Below, piece after piece: positions 10,368 through 19,951 of a DNA stretch of 64,000 nucleotides (position 1 is the stretch's first letter; every line of letters begins with the position of its first letter). The stretch is from Paramoeba atlantica (taxonomy: Eukaryota; Discosea): the NCBI GenBank assembly GCA_977017575.1, contig CDRNVI010000011.1, forward strand, positions 62,001-126,000, given 5' to 3'. Under the pieces are notes generated by a model. The model was not told the origin of the DNA. It saw nothing but the letters and a program-made list of their open reading frames with translations, and searched no databases. A program made the position numbers and the translations under genes.

Positions 10368-10806
10368 AGATTTGGTCATGTCAAAGAAGCAACTATGAAC
10401 CAATGTAAATGCACCATTTGCAACCAAATGCAACATTTGCAACACGAAAAAAATCAAAATTTGTTCATTTACATCTACTAGCACGGTTTAATCATTATCG
10501 TGTTTAACGAGACATCTGTATGTATTCACGAGAACCTCTCAGAGGAGATACTATGCTTTAAGAACAAGAAAATTATTTAGAATGGCACACTATGTGATTC
10601 AGCTTGCGAATTCCTATCCTTTATTCGTGTACCTTGTCCTTCATTCATGCAGTAAAGTTTGTACTAAAATAGTTGCACGCAGTACATCATCCTCGGAATC
10701 TTATGTTTAATATTCTGTTTTCTTGAGGTATAGGCAACTGTTCGTTTTCTTGAAAAGTTAAATAACTATACAAAGAGAAATCTACTCTCATTAATATTTG
10801 CTAACC
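10368..10806 (+). other. Intergenic, AT-rich
   Basis: No gene is seen. Short imperfect repeats of an ATTTGCAAC motif occur at about 10415-10445. A T-rich tract with TTTTCTTGAGG and later AGs before 10807 could serve the next gene's trans-splicing. Confidence 0.4.
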
Positions 10807-11499
10807 ATGTCATACAAGTCGTCTCTCCTTCCGGGTCAAATACTCTGGAGAAAATTATTTCCGGCGTTCCCTACCTGTTCAACTCTTGGAGAGAGCACAT
10901 CCCCGAATGAACATCCCGCTGACGCACATGTTGATGGTGCAGCGACAGATTCTGGTCAATCCCCAGACCGGAGTATAAAATCCGCGCGCTCCTTTTTCCC
11001 TATTTTACCGGAATATAACGATTTGCTTCACAAAAACTGTGAATACGATATTAATGGGACACCTTTGACATTGCGTCACTTTACCATACTCCTTCTCTCC
11101 TCTTTTGATCCCATTGAACACACCATATATTATGAGAAAGCGTTGGACGATCATCGCTATTACACAAGCGGACAGTGGAAAATTCAGCACGCGTCCCCGT
11201 TTATGGGCTGGGTTCCTGCTGAAAACAACCACAGCGTTATTACTCTGCCGTATGGGGCTTATTTTTCCACGGACGCATCGAAACTACGTAGCCTACGAAT
11301 GGTTTCCCCCTATGTTCGGTGTTTGTTAGAGTCCGGCATGCCTCCTAAACTGCTCCCCGCACTACAAAATCTGGAAAGCGTACGCATGCTGTGTGCTCTA
11401 CGTGGCATTGGGGTTAGACCCGAAGTAATTACCTACAATGCTCTCCTTGGTGCCGCACACAAACCAGCTACCTGGGGTCAAGCACTAGGCATTGCCTAA
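10807..11499 (+). CDS. PPR-like protein, possibly truncated, unknown function
   Basis: Predicted 230-aa protein. The first 190 residues have no recognised domain. The end contains one clear PPR-type unit, ALRGIGVRPEVITYNALLGA, and then stops in the middle of the next helix (TWGQALGIA). The protein therefore looks short for its family: either a naturally single-repeat protein or a gene ended early by a nearby frame break. It is followed 226 bp later by bL9m. A role in mitochondrial ribosomes or RNA is guessed from the PPR unit. I chose the ATG at 10807 over an upstream TTG. Confidence 0.55.
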   Translation: MSYKSSLLPGQILWRKLFPAFPTCSTLGESTSPNEHPADAHVDGAATDSGQSPDRSIKSARSFFPILPEYNDLLHKNCEYDINGTPLTLRHFTILLLSSFDPIEHTIYYEKALDDHRYYTSGQWKIQHASPFMGWVPAENNHSVITLPYGAYFSTDASKLRSLRMVSPYVRCLLESGMPPKLLPALQNLESVRMLCALRGIGVRPEVITYNALLGAAHKPATWGQALGIA

Positions 11500-11689
11500 G
11501 GCATACTTCCTGCCTTTTACGCGACCCGGAGTACCAAAAAGAGAAACCTACATGTTCAAGTTTATACTTTTTCCTCCATCGCATTTGTAAACCCAACACC
11601 ATCCTTCTTTCTTATTTTCCAAAAAAAAAGGATTTAACATCCGAAAAACGCATGTAAAATGCACAAAAAACGAACCCGGTCCTTTTCCT

Positions 11690-12490
11690 GTTTTATCTAC
11701 CCTCCCCTTCCCCCTCCTTTCCTCCATGCTCTCCCTCACACGCCACACCCCGCGTGCGATTGCCCACTACGTCCCCCCACGCAAACGCGACGACAAAATC
11801 ACCGTCCCCCCGCCCGTCCCCGCGGAGGTCGGCGACGACGGGGGGGTCAGCGTCCGGTACTCCCCCCGGATCAGCCACGTGCCGCTGTGGAAGCGGTACG
11901 CCCTGACCTCCTACGAGCAGCGCATGCACGAGGCCCGGTCGTACTACCCCCACAGTGAGTGCAACGCGGGGGAGTACGACGCGCGGTGGCTCCCGAAGCC
12001 GTTTCGCGACCCCCTGAAGCACAAACCGCTGCTGGAGATCGGGGAGCCGTTTCGTATTCCCCGGGTCCATATTCCCGTCATCCTGCTCGGGGATGTGAAG
12101 GATACGACCACGAGGGGGTTTATGGGGAGGAGGCATGAGACCGTGTGGGTGTCGGCGTCGGTGATGCGTATGGAGCTCGCACCCCGACGCCTGGCGGTGT
12201 ATGCCACCGTGGAGAATTACCAACTGCTCGGTTTGCCTCCGGTGGATCACCATATCCACGAGCACATTCCGAAAAATATTGCGGAGCATTACAAAATGTT
12301 AGCGAAATATGAGTGGGAAGAGGAACCGTGGAAGTTCTCGTTTGCGTACCTTTATCGAAATCACCCGGAGACTCCAATGGAGTTGCAGGACGACGCGTCG
12401 CCGTGGGATGGGATAGAGGACATTGACGTGCGGGAGGTGCAGGATGAGCAAGGTAACGTAGTCCTGGTGAAGCAAGGCGGGCCTCGTCGT
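11690..12490. other. GC-rich island, C-rich to G-rich switch (bL9m)
   Basis: Strong local GC enrichment against AT-rich flanks. The + strand is C-tract-rich from about 11690 to 11960 and G-tract-rich from about 12050 to 12250, with the change near 11980. It covers the bL9m reading frame. Confidence 0.7.
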
Positions 12491-12526
12491 GAGCGAAAAG
12501 CGAAGAAAATTCAACTTTTTGTCTGA
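11726..12526 (+). CDS. Mitochondrial ribosomal protein bL9m
   Basis: Predicted 266-aa protein. Residues about 110-175 match the bL9 N-terminal domain: HIPVILLGDVKDTTTRGFMG corresponds to the bacterial VILLEDVK-G-KG start of L9, and LAPRRLAVYATVENYQLL to the LIPKGLAVYATEEN segment. The long N-terminal and C-terminal extensions (acidic, then a Lys/Arg-rich end) are typical of kinetoplastid mitoribosomal proteins. The N-terminus MLSLTRHTPRAIAHYVPPRK is basic and could be a mitochondrial import signal. It would sit in the large subunit near the L1 stalk. The gene lies in one of the GC-rich islands and its codons switch from C-ending to G-ending. Confidence 0.75.
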   Translation: MLSLTRHTPRAIAHYVPPRKRDDKITVPPPVPAEVGDDGGVSVRYSPRISHVPLWKRYALTSYEQRMHEARSYYPHSECNAGEYDARWLPKPFRDPLKHKPLLEIGEPFRIPRVHIPVILLGDVKDTTTRGFMGRRHETVWVSASVMRMELAPRRLAVYATVENYQLLGLPPVDHHIHEHIPKNIAEHYKMLAKYEWEEEPWKFSFAYLYRNHPETPMELQDDASPWDGIEDIDVREVQDEQGNVVLVKQGGPRRERKAKKIQLFV

Positions 12527-12708
12527 CATCGCGGGTCCCATCGGCCGTAGTCCGGTCCTGCGAAAATGTTTTTGACGCTTTTTTGGGCAAATCAATATTC
12601 ATACTTCTTTTCATTTCAGTTCGACATTCAATTGTTTAGAAGTTAGTTTCCTTCTTTTCTGCTGCTTGGACGCTTTTCTGCGCTTTTTATTGGTAAAAAT
12701 ATATTGAA

Positions 12709-13557
12709 ATGGCTCTTCCTTTTTTGTACCGCGCAGCGGACTTCCCCAGTATGCCCAACAAAGTGGGACGTGCAAACCTACCGCAGGAATACGAACTGGA
12801 ACGGTTTATTGCAAACGTTACGTCGGGGTTGAACTTCCAAAACCTATCACAGCCGCATCCTACATGGAACACATCGACTCCAGCGTGTGAGTGGTATGGG
12901 GTGGAATGTGATGCTGATTTCCGTGTCAGAGAGATTTCGTGGTGTGAAATGTACCTCTCAGGAGTGCTGCAATGGAACTACCTATGCAACACGTTAAACG
13001 AGATTTACATTGCGGAGAACGAATTCGAAGGTGTCGTTTCGCTTGGTGGTTTGCCACCCGAACTTTCTTCTTTTTGCATAGCATACAATCAGTTTAGTGG
13101 TCCATTGGATCTTGCCCAGTTACCATACACTTTAGAAAGCCTTAACTTGGGATCAAATCAGTTTTGTAGTTCTGTTGACTTGACCCATTTACCTCCAAAT
13201 CTGATCAGGCTTGCCATTTTTTACAATAAGCTAACTGGGGAAATTGACCTTTCTAATTTGTCTCAAACACTTTCGAGGCTTGAAATGTCAAATAATTTGT
13301 TTACTGGGCCTCTCAATTTGCGAAATCTGCCCCCGTTACTCGAACATTTGAATTGTCAGAATAACAATTTTACTGGTCTGGTGCGTTTAGAAAATTTTCC
13401 GGAAACACTGGAGGAACTTTTTCTGGAAGACAATTTTGAACTGAAAATTGAATTTGACGTTTATAGTCTTCCCAAAGGTTTGGTACAAATTGGCGTTGAG
13501 AATACGGGAATCTCTTCAGAAAACGAAAAACTTCTTTCTTCCTATGCACCCTGGTAA
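12709..13557 (+). CDS. Short leucine-rich-repeat protein (family member 1)
   Basis: Predicted 282-aa LRR protein, the longest of four related copies in the window. An N-terminal cap with LPQEYELERFI and CEWYGVECDADFRV resembles the W-G-V-C cap before LRRs in plant-type proteins. At least six repeats of about 21 residues follow, with the consensus DL..LP..L..L.L..N.F.G (e.g. LPPNLIRLAIFYNKLTGEI). No signal peptide, membrane anchor or kinase domain is seen, so a soluble binding protein is likely. LRR proteins of this LP..L..L pattern are common in kinetoplastids. Partner and function are unknown. Confidence 0.85.
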   Translation: MALPFLYRAADFPSMPNKVGRANLPQEYELERFIANVTSGLNFQNLSQPHPTWNTSTPACEWYGVECDADFRVREISWCEMYLSGVLQWNYLCNTLNEIYIAENEFEGVVSLGGLPPELSSFCIAYNQFSGPLDLAQLPYTLESLNLGSNQFCSSVDLTHLPPNLIRLAIFYNKLTGEIDLSNLSQTLSRLEMSNNLFTGPLNLRNLPPLLEHLNCQNNNFTGLVRLENFPETLEELFLEDNFELKIEFDVYSLPKGLVQIGVENTGISSENEKLLSSYAPW

Positions 13558-13892
13558 TGTTTATAGAGCACATGGTAGCCAATGATTCGGCACACTAGAT
13601 CATCCACTTTTACTTCAGTTTTATGGCAATGTAGTATAAAGTGTACCCTGAGTATTCTGTATGTGTACATAAAAAATGCAATAAAAATATATATTATCAC
13701 GTTTGTTTAAAAGAAAACGTTTGGGAGTCGTCGAGAAAGTGGGGGTAAGCTCTCACGTGATCTCCCACACATGGTCACCCCCTGTATAAAAGCTTATACG
13801 GGCTTATAGTGCACATTTTCTTTATGCTATGAAAATTGGAGCTTTTTATCGGCATATTTTGATTTTCATAGTTCAATTATCATGTGCATCGT
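13558..13892 (+). other. Intergenic, AT-rich
   Basis: No gene is seen. An AG at 13870-13871 after a T-rich stretch could be the acceptor for the ubiquitin-like gene. A four-codon upstream ATG frame begins at 13882, before the chosen start. Confidence 0.35.
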
Positions 13893-14135
13893 ATGAAGCT
13901 TTTTGTAAAAATATTTGGCAAGATCAAATTACCTCTAGTACATCTTTGTGACTTGCCAGACGAAGCCAACGGAATCACTGCTGTACACGCATGCGAAATA
14001 GTAAGCGCCACATTTTCCATACCGAGTGACTCTTTGACTGTGCTGCGCAGAGGGGAGCCACAAAATTGTGAAAATAAGTTTACACTACAAGATTTACAGA
14101 GTATGGGAGGAATTCTGATCATTCTTGCTAGGTGA
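13893..14135 (+). CDS. Candidate ubiquitin-like small protein
   Basis: Predicted 80-aa protein. It begins MKLFVKIFGKIKLPL, like ubiquitin's MQIFVKTLTGKTI start. It then shows the spacing of a beta-grasp fold: a central helix ITAVHACEIVSATFSIPSDS, a strand LTVLRRGEPQNCENKFTL where ubiquitin has RLIFAGKQLEDGRTL, and an ending QDLQSMGGILIILAR where ubiquitin has [20 protein letters not shown]. The diglycine end is absent, so conjugation in the usual way is not expected unless it is processed. Alternatives are a Fau-type Ubl fragment or a chance resemblance. It lies between two LRR genes in the same orientation. Confidence 0.45.
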   Translation: MKLFVKIFGKIKLPLVHLCDLPDEANGITAVHACEIVSATFSIPSDSLTVLRRGEPQNCENKFTLQDLQSMGGILIILAR

Positions 14136-14478
14136 AGAGCTTATTGTGCATTATGAACCTAATACTACACTGTAGACTTGAATGCACAAAAAGAAAAAGA
14201 AGAAAACGTTTAATGTTTCATTTCCCTTGAATTTTCAATACGTGAGTCTCGTTTTTTTGCATTTCGAATCTTCATATCCTCTTACTGTTCTCTTGCTTTG
14301 GTACACCATTGCCTCGATACGAGAGATTTTCTTTTCCAATTTCACAAGCATGCGAGACTTGTAAGTATAAGTCAGGTTTATTCGGATCACAAGAATCATC
14401 TTCATCAGAATTATCTGTATCACCACAACGTATAAAATTTATTTAAACCCCGCTTTTTTGTTGCTGTGCTCATGTAAA
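14136..14478 (+). other. Intergenic, AT-rich
   Basis: No gene is seen. It is T-rich overall. The stretch just before the next gene contains CCCCGCTTTTTTG and a minimal upstream ATG-stop at 14472. Confidence 0.35.
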
Positions 14479-15177
14479 ATGGCTACTTTACAGTTTCTAC
14501 AAACTGCTGATGAAAAAGGTTCTTCCCGCGGTCGAGTGTGCGGACTGACTCTTCCGCTTGAAATCCAAATGGAACGCTTTATTCAATCGTTGCTGAAAGT
14601 GCCGCCGACATGGACGCCTAAACGTCCTCTTTCTCAATGGTATGGGCTATCATTCTCCGAAGATCAAGAATCCCTCTTCATTTTATGTCCTCAAATGAAT
14701 TTATCCGGAACTCTTCGTCTTCAAGTTTTGCCAGACATTACTGAATCCCTTTTTCTTGCGAGGAATAAGATATCGGGTCCATTACAACTTTCAGGGTTAC
14801 CTTCCCACTTGAAACATGTTGATCTCCAAGAGAACAACCTTCAGGGTACATTAGATCTAACCGACCTCCCCCAGCAGCTTCGCACATTTCGAGTAGGGAA
14901 AAATTGTTTTGAAGGGACACTCAATATATCCCACCTTCCCCCCTTTCTACATTCACTCGGACTTAACGACAATCGCTTCTCAGGTCCGGTAAATTTTTTT
15001 GGTTTACCCTTCCGGCTCTCTTATCTTCGTCTCGAAAATAACCAGATCACGTCACTGCTCGACTACGGAGATCTACCGATCAATCTTTCCTTAGTAACGG
15101 TAAATGGCAATACCTTAGAAAAATTACCCATAGGTGAAACTCTGCCAACATGTATAAAGGGATACGATGCGAATTAG
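14479..15177 (+). CDS. Short leucine-rich-repeat protein (family member 2)
   Basis: Predicted 232-aa LRR protein related to the genes at 12709, 26789 and 35854. The cap has LTLPLEIQMERFIQSLL and LSQWYGLSFSEDQ. Unlike its relatives the cap cysteines are missing (WYGLSFS instead of W-G-V-x-C). About six LP..L..L.L..N.F.G repeats follow, e.g. LPSHLKHVDLQENNLQGTL and LPPFLHSLGLNDNRFSG. No export or membrane signal is seen. I chose the ATG at 14479, since the longer frame starts only with TTG. It is a divergent paralogue rather than a recent tandem copy, since the repeats differ at many positions. Confidence 0.82.
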   Translation: MATLQFLQTADEKGSSRGRVCGLTLPLEIQMERFIQSLLKVPPTWTPKRPLSQWYGLSFSEDQESLFILCPQMNLSGTLRLQVLPDITESLFLARNKISGPLQLSGLPSHLKHVDLQENNLQGTLDLTDLPQQLRTFRVGKNCFEGTLNISHLPPFLHSLGLNDNRFSGPVNFFGLPFRLSYLRLENNQITSLLDYGDLPINLSLVTVNGNTLEKLPIGETLPTCIKGYDAN

Positions 15178-15250
15178 CAGTCGCTTGTTATACATAAAAC
15201 ATACGTACCTTTTACACCATACTTTTTGTCATTTTTGGTTACTGTCCCAT

Positions 15251-15289
15251 CTACTTAAGAGTACGCCGATTCGGACATTTGGACTCTTA
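15251..15289. repeat. Dispersed hairpin repeat, copy 1
   Basis: A 39-bp block matches 21701-21739 at about 36 of 39 positions. Its ends AAGAGT and GGACTCTT are nearly self-complementary, so it can fold into a hairpin around CGCCGATTC. Function is unknown; it may be the end of a short mobile element or an RNA motif. Confidence 0.6.
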
Positions 15290-15492
15290 CAGTAAGTAGG
15301 GAATTCAAGCTAAAAAAAAGAATTCTGTGTTCCAAAAAAAAGATTTTTCATAAGGAAAAAGGACATTTGCTAGTTCTCGAGCATATTCGTTCCCCAGGGC
15401 GGGATATTTTTTTAGCAGGCTTCTAGAGAAGCATAGGAAGATGGGTTTGCATTAGATGGACATCTTAGATGAGTGGCAAATTCTTTGATACA

Positions 15493-15556
15493 TGCCGTAT
15501 ACCCCACAGTAATATTATTACTGTGGACCCCTTCTCTTACTGGGGGGTCTACGGTA
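15493..15556. repeat. Short inverted-repeat element with internal palindrome
   Basis: The outer 20-bp ends are complementary at about 17 positions (TGCCGTATACCCC against GGGGTCTACGGTA). Inside lies a perfect hairpin, CCACAGTAAT-ATT-ATTACTGTGG at 15504-15526. The right end recurs at 20691-20710 with one difference. Confidence 0.65.
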
Positions 15557-15728
15557 GTTCGATTGCGTTGTTCGATTTGTTATTGTGCATACTGTAGTAA
15601 AAACTATATTGGTGCATACTGTTCATAAATCCTTTGTGCTTTGACGAAAAACGTTCTTTTTGGGAAGACGGACCGTATATTTTCCACATTCCGTTTCAAA
15701 CTTATTTCGGTCTAATTTACCAATAGAA

Positions 15729-16346
15729 ATGCAAGTATCCGAAGAGCTTCAGACATGTCAGCAAGGTATTGATGAAGCATCCTTGAATTCAAAGAAAGAG
15801 ACAATTGAGGCGCACAAAAAGTATCTGTCCAACCGAGCTGAGTTATTCAAAAAGAGAGGAGAAATAATCAGTCAGGAAGAACCAAAATTTTGGTCCAAAG
15901 TATTTTTGATGCACCGCGACATTGATGAAATATTAGGCCCTCATGACCCCGAAATTTTTGAAGATCTGATCGACATTGAAGTGAAGGAGAATGTCGATGA
16001 TGCCGGCTTTTGTATCACGCTGCGCTTTGGTGGGAAGAATACCTTCTTTCACGACGAAGTGTTGTGGAAGTCGTTTAACGCCCACGGAGCCCCTGTAAGC
16101 AAGAGCGGTGTGCGATGGAAGGAGGGGAAGTTTCCTCGCCTTCCAGCGAAACTTGACGGAATCCAAGAGCAGGATTCTTTTGCTACGTTCTTTATCTTCT
16201 TCATGGTTGATCAGGAGGCGGATACGGAGGCGGAGCTCGCAGGGATACTGAAGCTAGAGGTTTGGGAAGATCCTTTCACCACGTTAATTGGAGAAGACGA
16301 AGATTCCGACGATGAACCGGATGCACTTGCAGAGGAGCATGCATAG
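15729..16346 (+). CDS. SET/NAP-family histone chaperone
   Basis: Predicted 205-aa nucleosome assembly protein of the short SET type. An N-terminal helix (residues 1-55) for dimerisation is followed by the NAP core. Signature segments are FWSKVFLMHRDIDEILGPHD, the beta stretch GFCITLRFGGKNTFFHDEVL, a SGVRWKEGKFPRL loop and SFATFFIFFMVDQEADTEAE. The acidic tail (GEDEDSDDEPDALAEEHA) is short compared with human SET. It would bind H3-H4 or H2A-H2B in nucleus or cytosol. The ATG at 15729 gives the expected N-terminus; the frame is open upstream only from TTG. Confidence 0.87.
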   Translation: MQVSEELQTCQQGIDEASLNSKKETIEAHKKYLSNRAELFKKRGEIISQEEPKFWSKVFLMHRDIDEILGPHDPEIFEDLIDIEVKENVDDAGFCITLRFGGKNTFFHDEVLWKSFNAHGAPVSKSGVRWKEGKFPRLPAKLDGIQEQDSFATFFIFFMVDQEADTEAELAGILKLEVWEDPFTTLIGEDEDSDDEPDALAEEHA

Positions 16347-16682
16347 CTCCATGGAATTTCTGATATTCTTTTGCTCCAATTTTTTGATAGGTGATTTAAT
16401 CACTTATATCGAACCAAAAGGCATTCCATAGCTTTTGCAATATTATTTGGCGTTAAAAAATACATATTTTTTCTCACAAATCTTGTAAGTGAATACAGAA
16501 ATTTTAAAGTGCATAACTGCAATCACCAATTTTGAAAGGTTTGTATGTGGAAGTTGTTCACAATTGCGAACAAGGAGTGCACATTCTAATGTTTCGAAAA
16601 CATAGTATGTTATTATCTCTTTGTTCTCTTTTTGAAAATTCTTGCCACTTTTCCCTCCTTTTAACCCTTACTCTACCTTTAC
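16347..16682 (+). other. Intergenic, AT-rich, ending in a pyrimidine tract
   Basis: No gene is seen. The final 70 bp are T/C-rich and run into the V-ATPase ATG at 16683, as expected for trans-splicing leaders here. Confidence 0.4.
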
Positions 16683-17950
16683 ATGACCTCCCTACCCCTA
16701 CCCCGGGACGCCACTATTGAGGATGCCCCGGAGCACACGCTGGGCGCGGTACAAGGTGTCAGCGGTCCCGTAGTTATTGCGGTCCACATGTCCGGCAGTG
16801 CCATGTACGAACTCGTTCGTGTGGGAAACTACAAACTCGTCGGGGAAATCATCCGTCTCCAAGGCGACACCGCCACAATCCAAGTCTACGAAGAGACCGG
16901 CGGGGTCCGTGTCGGGGACCCTGTCTACCGCACCGGCACCCCCCTCAGCCTCGAACTCGGTCCCGGGATCATGGGCCAGATCTTTGACGGCATCCAACGT
17001 CCCCTCGACACCATCCAAACCCTCTCCAACTCCGTCTACATCCCCCGCGGGGTCAACGTCCTCCCCCTGGACCACACCCAGCCCTGGGAATTCACCCCCG
17101 CCGTCCGCCCCGGCGACACCCTCTCCCCCGGTCACATCTTCGGCACCGTCTACGAAAACTCCCTCATCCCCCAACACCACATTATGCTCCCCCCCTCCAC
17201 CGAAGGGGTTGTCCGCGAGATCGCGTGCCCCGGGGACTACACCCTCACCGACACGATTCTTGAAATCGAAACCCCCCGTGGCACGCGCAAAAAGCTGACC
17301 CTAGCCCAGCACTGGCCCGTGCGCTCCCCCCGGCCCGTCGCGGAGAAGCTCAGCGGCTCGATGCCGCTGCTCACCGGGCAGCGCGTGCTGGACGCGTTCT
17401 TCCCCGCGGCCCAGGGCGGCACCTGTGCGATCCCCGGGGCCTTTGGCTGCGGCAAGACGGTGATCTCCCAGGCGCTGTCGAAGTACAGCAACAGCGACGC
17501 GGTGGTCTACGTGGGGTGCGGGGAGCGGGGGAATGAGATGGCGGAGGTGCTGATGGAGTTCCCCGCGCTGACGACCCCCGTCGGGGACCGGGAGGAGAGT
17601 ATTATGAAACGGACGACGCTGGTGGCGAACACGTCGAATATGCCGGTGGCGGCGCGGGAGGCGTCGATTTATACCGGGATTACGCTCGCGGAGTACTACC
17701 GGGATATGGGGAAGGATTTGGCGATGATGGCGGATAGCACGAGCCGGTGGGCGGAGGCGTTGCGGGAGATTTCGGGGAGGTTGGCGGAGATGCCGGCGGA
17801 TGGGGGATACCCGGCGTATTTGGGGGCTCGTCTGGCGAGTTTCTATGAGCGCGCGGGGAAGGTACGGTGTCTGGGTTCGCCGCGTCGTGAGGGGAGTGTG
17901 ACGATTGTGGGAGCGGTGTCGCCTCCGGGAGGGGATTTTTCGGATCCCGT
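16680..17950. other. GC-rich island, C-rich to G-rich switch (V-ATPase A)
   Basis: C-ending codons dominate from 16690 to about 17290 and G-ending codons from about 17480 to 17940, within a single conserved reading frame. The remainder of the gene returns to ordinary composition. This is the clearest of the eight islands. Confidence 0.8.
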
Positions 17951-18533
17951 GACGACGGCCACGCTCGGAATTGTGCAAGTGTTTTGGGGACTGGACAAAA
18001 AGCTCGCCCAGCGGAAACATTTTCCATCCGTGAACTGGTTGTTGAGTTACTCGAAGTACCTAAAGGTGATGGAACCCTACTTCTCTCGGATCGATCCAGA
18101 GTTTTTGCAGCTGCGTTCCACGTTGGCACGGATTCTTCAGCGTGAGGAGGACTTGACCGAAATTGTGCAGCTGGTCGGGAAGGACTCGCTAAGTGAGCAA
18201 GACAAACTAGTGCTGGAAGTGGCGAAACTCGTTCGAGAAGAGTTTTTACAACAAGATGCGTTTAAAGTTTACGATAAATTTTGCCCGCTCTACAAAACAT
18301 TGTGGATGATGAAGAACATTGTGTGCTTTTATGAAGAGGCCCATCGATTACTCTCGGACTCTTCGTCGAAGAAGATTACATGGTCCTGGATTCGCAACAC
18401 ACTGCCTTCAACACTTGTGCAGTTGACAGAAATGAAGTTCCAAGACCCAGCCTTGGGGCAGGATACTCTAGAGGCGCATTTTAGACAACAGTATGAGGAT
18501 ATTCAAGCTGCACTTCGTTCCCTGCCAGAATAG
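16683..18533 (+). CDS. ATP6V1A: V-type H+-ATPase catalytic subunit A
   Basis: Predicted 616-aa catalytic subunit of the cytosolic V1 sector, which hydrolyses ATP to acidify vacuoles and endosomes; the length is typical (about 617 aa). The Walker A motif GAFGCGKT lies at residues 252-259. [15 protein letters not shown], the catalytic region [20 protein letters not shown] and [17 protein letters not shown] follow. The N-terminal beta-barrel and the long non-homologous insert are present. It starts at an ATG after a pyrimidine-rich stretch. The first third uses almost only C-ending codons and the next part G-ending codons, although the protein is conserved throughout, so this is a DNA-level bias. 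Confidence 0.97.
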   Translation: MTSLPLPRDATIEDAPEHTLGAVQGVSGPVVIAVHMSGSAMYELVRVGNYKLVGEIIRLQGDTATIQVYEETGGVRVGDPVYRTGTPLSLELGPGIMGQIFDGIQRPLDTIQTLSNSVYIPRGVNVLPLDHTQPWEFTPAVRPGDTLSPGHIFGTVYENSLIPQHHIMLPPSTEGVVREIACPGDYTLTDTILEIETPRGTRKKLTLAQHWPVRSPRPVAEKLSGSMPLLTGQRVLDAFFPAAQGGTCAIPGAFGCGKTVISQALSKYSNSDAVVYVGCGERGNEMAEVLMEFPALTTPVGDREESIMKRTTLVANTSNMPVAAREASIYTGITLAEYYRDMGKDLAMMADSTSRWAEALREISGRLAEMPADGGYPAYLGARLASFYERAGKVRCLGSPRREGSVTIVGAVSPPGGDFSDPVTTATLGIVQVFWGLDKKLAQRKHFPSVNWLLSYSKYLKVMEPYFSRIDPEFLQLRSTLARILQREEDLTEIVQLVGKDSLSEQDKLVLEVAKLVREEFLQQDAFKVYDKFCPLYKTLWMMKNIVCFYEEAHRLLSDSSSKKITWSWIRNTLPSTLVQLTEMKFQDPALGQDTLEAHFRQQYEDIQAALRSLPE

Positions 18534-18736
18534 AGTTCTTCTGCTGAACTGCAGCGGGTATTGGATTATGGTTTGAGCTGTGTATTCGTATAACTTGGGC
18601 GGACTGGGCTATTTATTTCGCTACATTTCTCGGGGGGAAATGACTTATATTTCTAGATTTTAGCATGGTAAAAATTAAAGTGCAGCATTTTTTATCTGGT
18701 ACTTGAAGATATATTTTAGTTCTCTACCTTGGTCTA

Positions 18737-19951
18737 ATGAGACGCACGTTAGGTCTTCTAATGGAGGTGCCTGGATGGCGCACAATGTCTTCTACCCTCG
18801 AAACTCGAACAAGGGAAAAAAGAGAAGAAGATCGTAAAAAGAGGCAGTTAGAGAAGTTACCTTGCCCTGAGTTACTGTGGAGTCCGCAATACGGTCTACA
18901 AAAAACTGTCCTCTGCGACCATTGGTTTCAGCCGAGGCAGTACTCTGACGCCTTAGATACACCCCATTTGTTTCACTCTCCTCATCACGTTCCTCACACG
19001 TTTTTTATGCGAGTTAGTATGTCTGATTTCAGACGCACTTCCTATCCAGAAATACAGCAGAAGGATTACCGAGGGTTTACCTCGGAGCAGTGGAATGAAT
19101 CGGAAGAGAAAAAATTGGCTCCCCAGTATCTTAGGAAGCACGGTATAGTTCCTGAGTTCTTTCCTCGTGTGGAAAATGATGTTAACTTTTCAGTACTACA
19201 TGAGGAAGTTGCGGACCATCCGGGCAGGTCCACGTTTTGGCGCTCACCGCATTTCGGGAACTATATTGAAGCGAAGCACTTGCAACAACCTGCCCGGATT
19301 TATCTTCCCAAAGACGGAAATCTGTACGCTCTCTTGATTGTAAGTCCCGATTACCCTTTCCGAACAAAACCTGACACGGGGTTTCTTCTGCATGGCCTTC
19401 AATATAATCTCCGCGGGGAAGGTATCAACCGCCCTTGTGTGGGTAGTACTACCCTACCCTACTTGCCACCACTACCTACAGAAGATGCGGGTACCTACCG
19501 CGTACTCTACGTTCTTTTCCGTCAGACAAAGGAACTAAATATTCGTCCCTTGCCGACGGATGAAAAGGAGCTCTTTGCCTTACGCCGTGATTTCCGACTT
19601 CATGCCAAACATAACTCTTTTTTTGACGAAGACGGATTAGCTGAGTTTCCCTTAGCGGTTCGTATGCTTTGCACGGTTTGGGACCTTAACGTCGCACGAT
19701 GGTACGAGCGAGTGGGGATACCGGAGCCCAGTTATATCCCTGAAGATACTTACGCGGAGATTCTGAGCTACGCCGAATCTATTGACGCGGACAAAAAAGT
19801 AAAGTCCCGTATCCGTTTTGAAGGAGGAATAGTGGAGACTGCGGCGATAAGGCAGAAATATTTACCCGCTGTACATTATTTCACAGTTCCAATGCTGTCG
19901 GAGGCGTCCCGGAAGCCAGAGCAGGGTTTGCCGTATCCTAACCCAATGTAG
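18737..19951 (+). CDS. Mitochondrial ribosomal protein mL38 (PEBP domain)
   Basis: Predicted 404-aa protein. Residues about 180-350 form a phosphatidylethanolamine-binding-protein fold: LYALLIVSPDYPFRTKPDTG, LLHGLQYNLRGEGI and YLPPLPTEDAGTYRVLYVLF correspond to the D-PD, LHWLVxNIPG and GxHRYVFLLF segments. PEBP-fold proteins with long N-terminal extensions and the YLPPLPP motif are typical of mL38 in the mitochondrial large subunit. The basic N-terminus (MRRTLGLLMEVPGWR) fits mitochondrial import. A stand-alone PEBP is the alternative, but the length and the extra N-terminal 170 residues argue for mL38. Confidence 0.75.
   Translation: MRRTLGLLMEVPGWRTMSSTLETRTREKREEDRKKRQLEKLPCPELLWSPQYGLQKTVLCDHWFQPRQYSDALDTPHLFHSPHHVPHTFFMRVSMSDFRRTSYPEIQQKDYRGFTSEQWNESEEKKLAPQYLRKHGIVPEFFPRVENDVNFSVLHEEVADHPGRSTFWRSPHFGNYIEAKHLQQPARIYLPKDGNLYALLIVSPDYPFRTKPDTGFLLHGLQYNLRGEGINRPCVGSTTLPYLPPLPTEDAGTYRVLYVLFRQTKELNIRPLPTDEKELFALRRDFRLHAKHNSFFDEDGLAEFPLAVRMLCTVWDLNVARWYERVGIPEPSYIPEDTYAEILSYAESIDADKKVKSRIRFEGGIVETAAIRQKYLPAVHYFTVPMLSEASRKPEQGLPYPNPM

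Larger units (their letters stand above)
15178..15728 (+). other. Intergenic with two dispersed hairpin repeats
   Basis: No gene is seen. It holds the hairpin repeat at 15251-15289 and the inverted-repeat element at 15493-15556 (both listed separately). The rest is A/T-rich filler and the leader of the SET/NAP gene. Confidence 0.5.

Noticed and set aside
13880-14122. Minus-strand frame opposite the ubiquitin-like gene
   Set aside because: The + strand frame has a better ATG, context and fold match.
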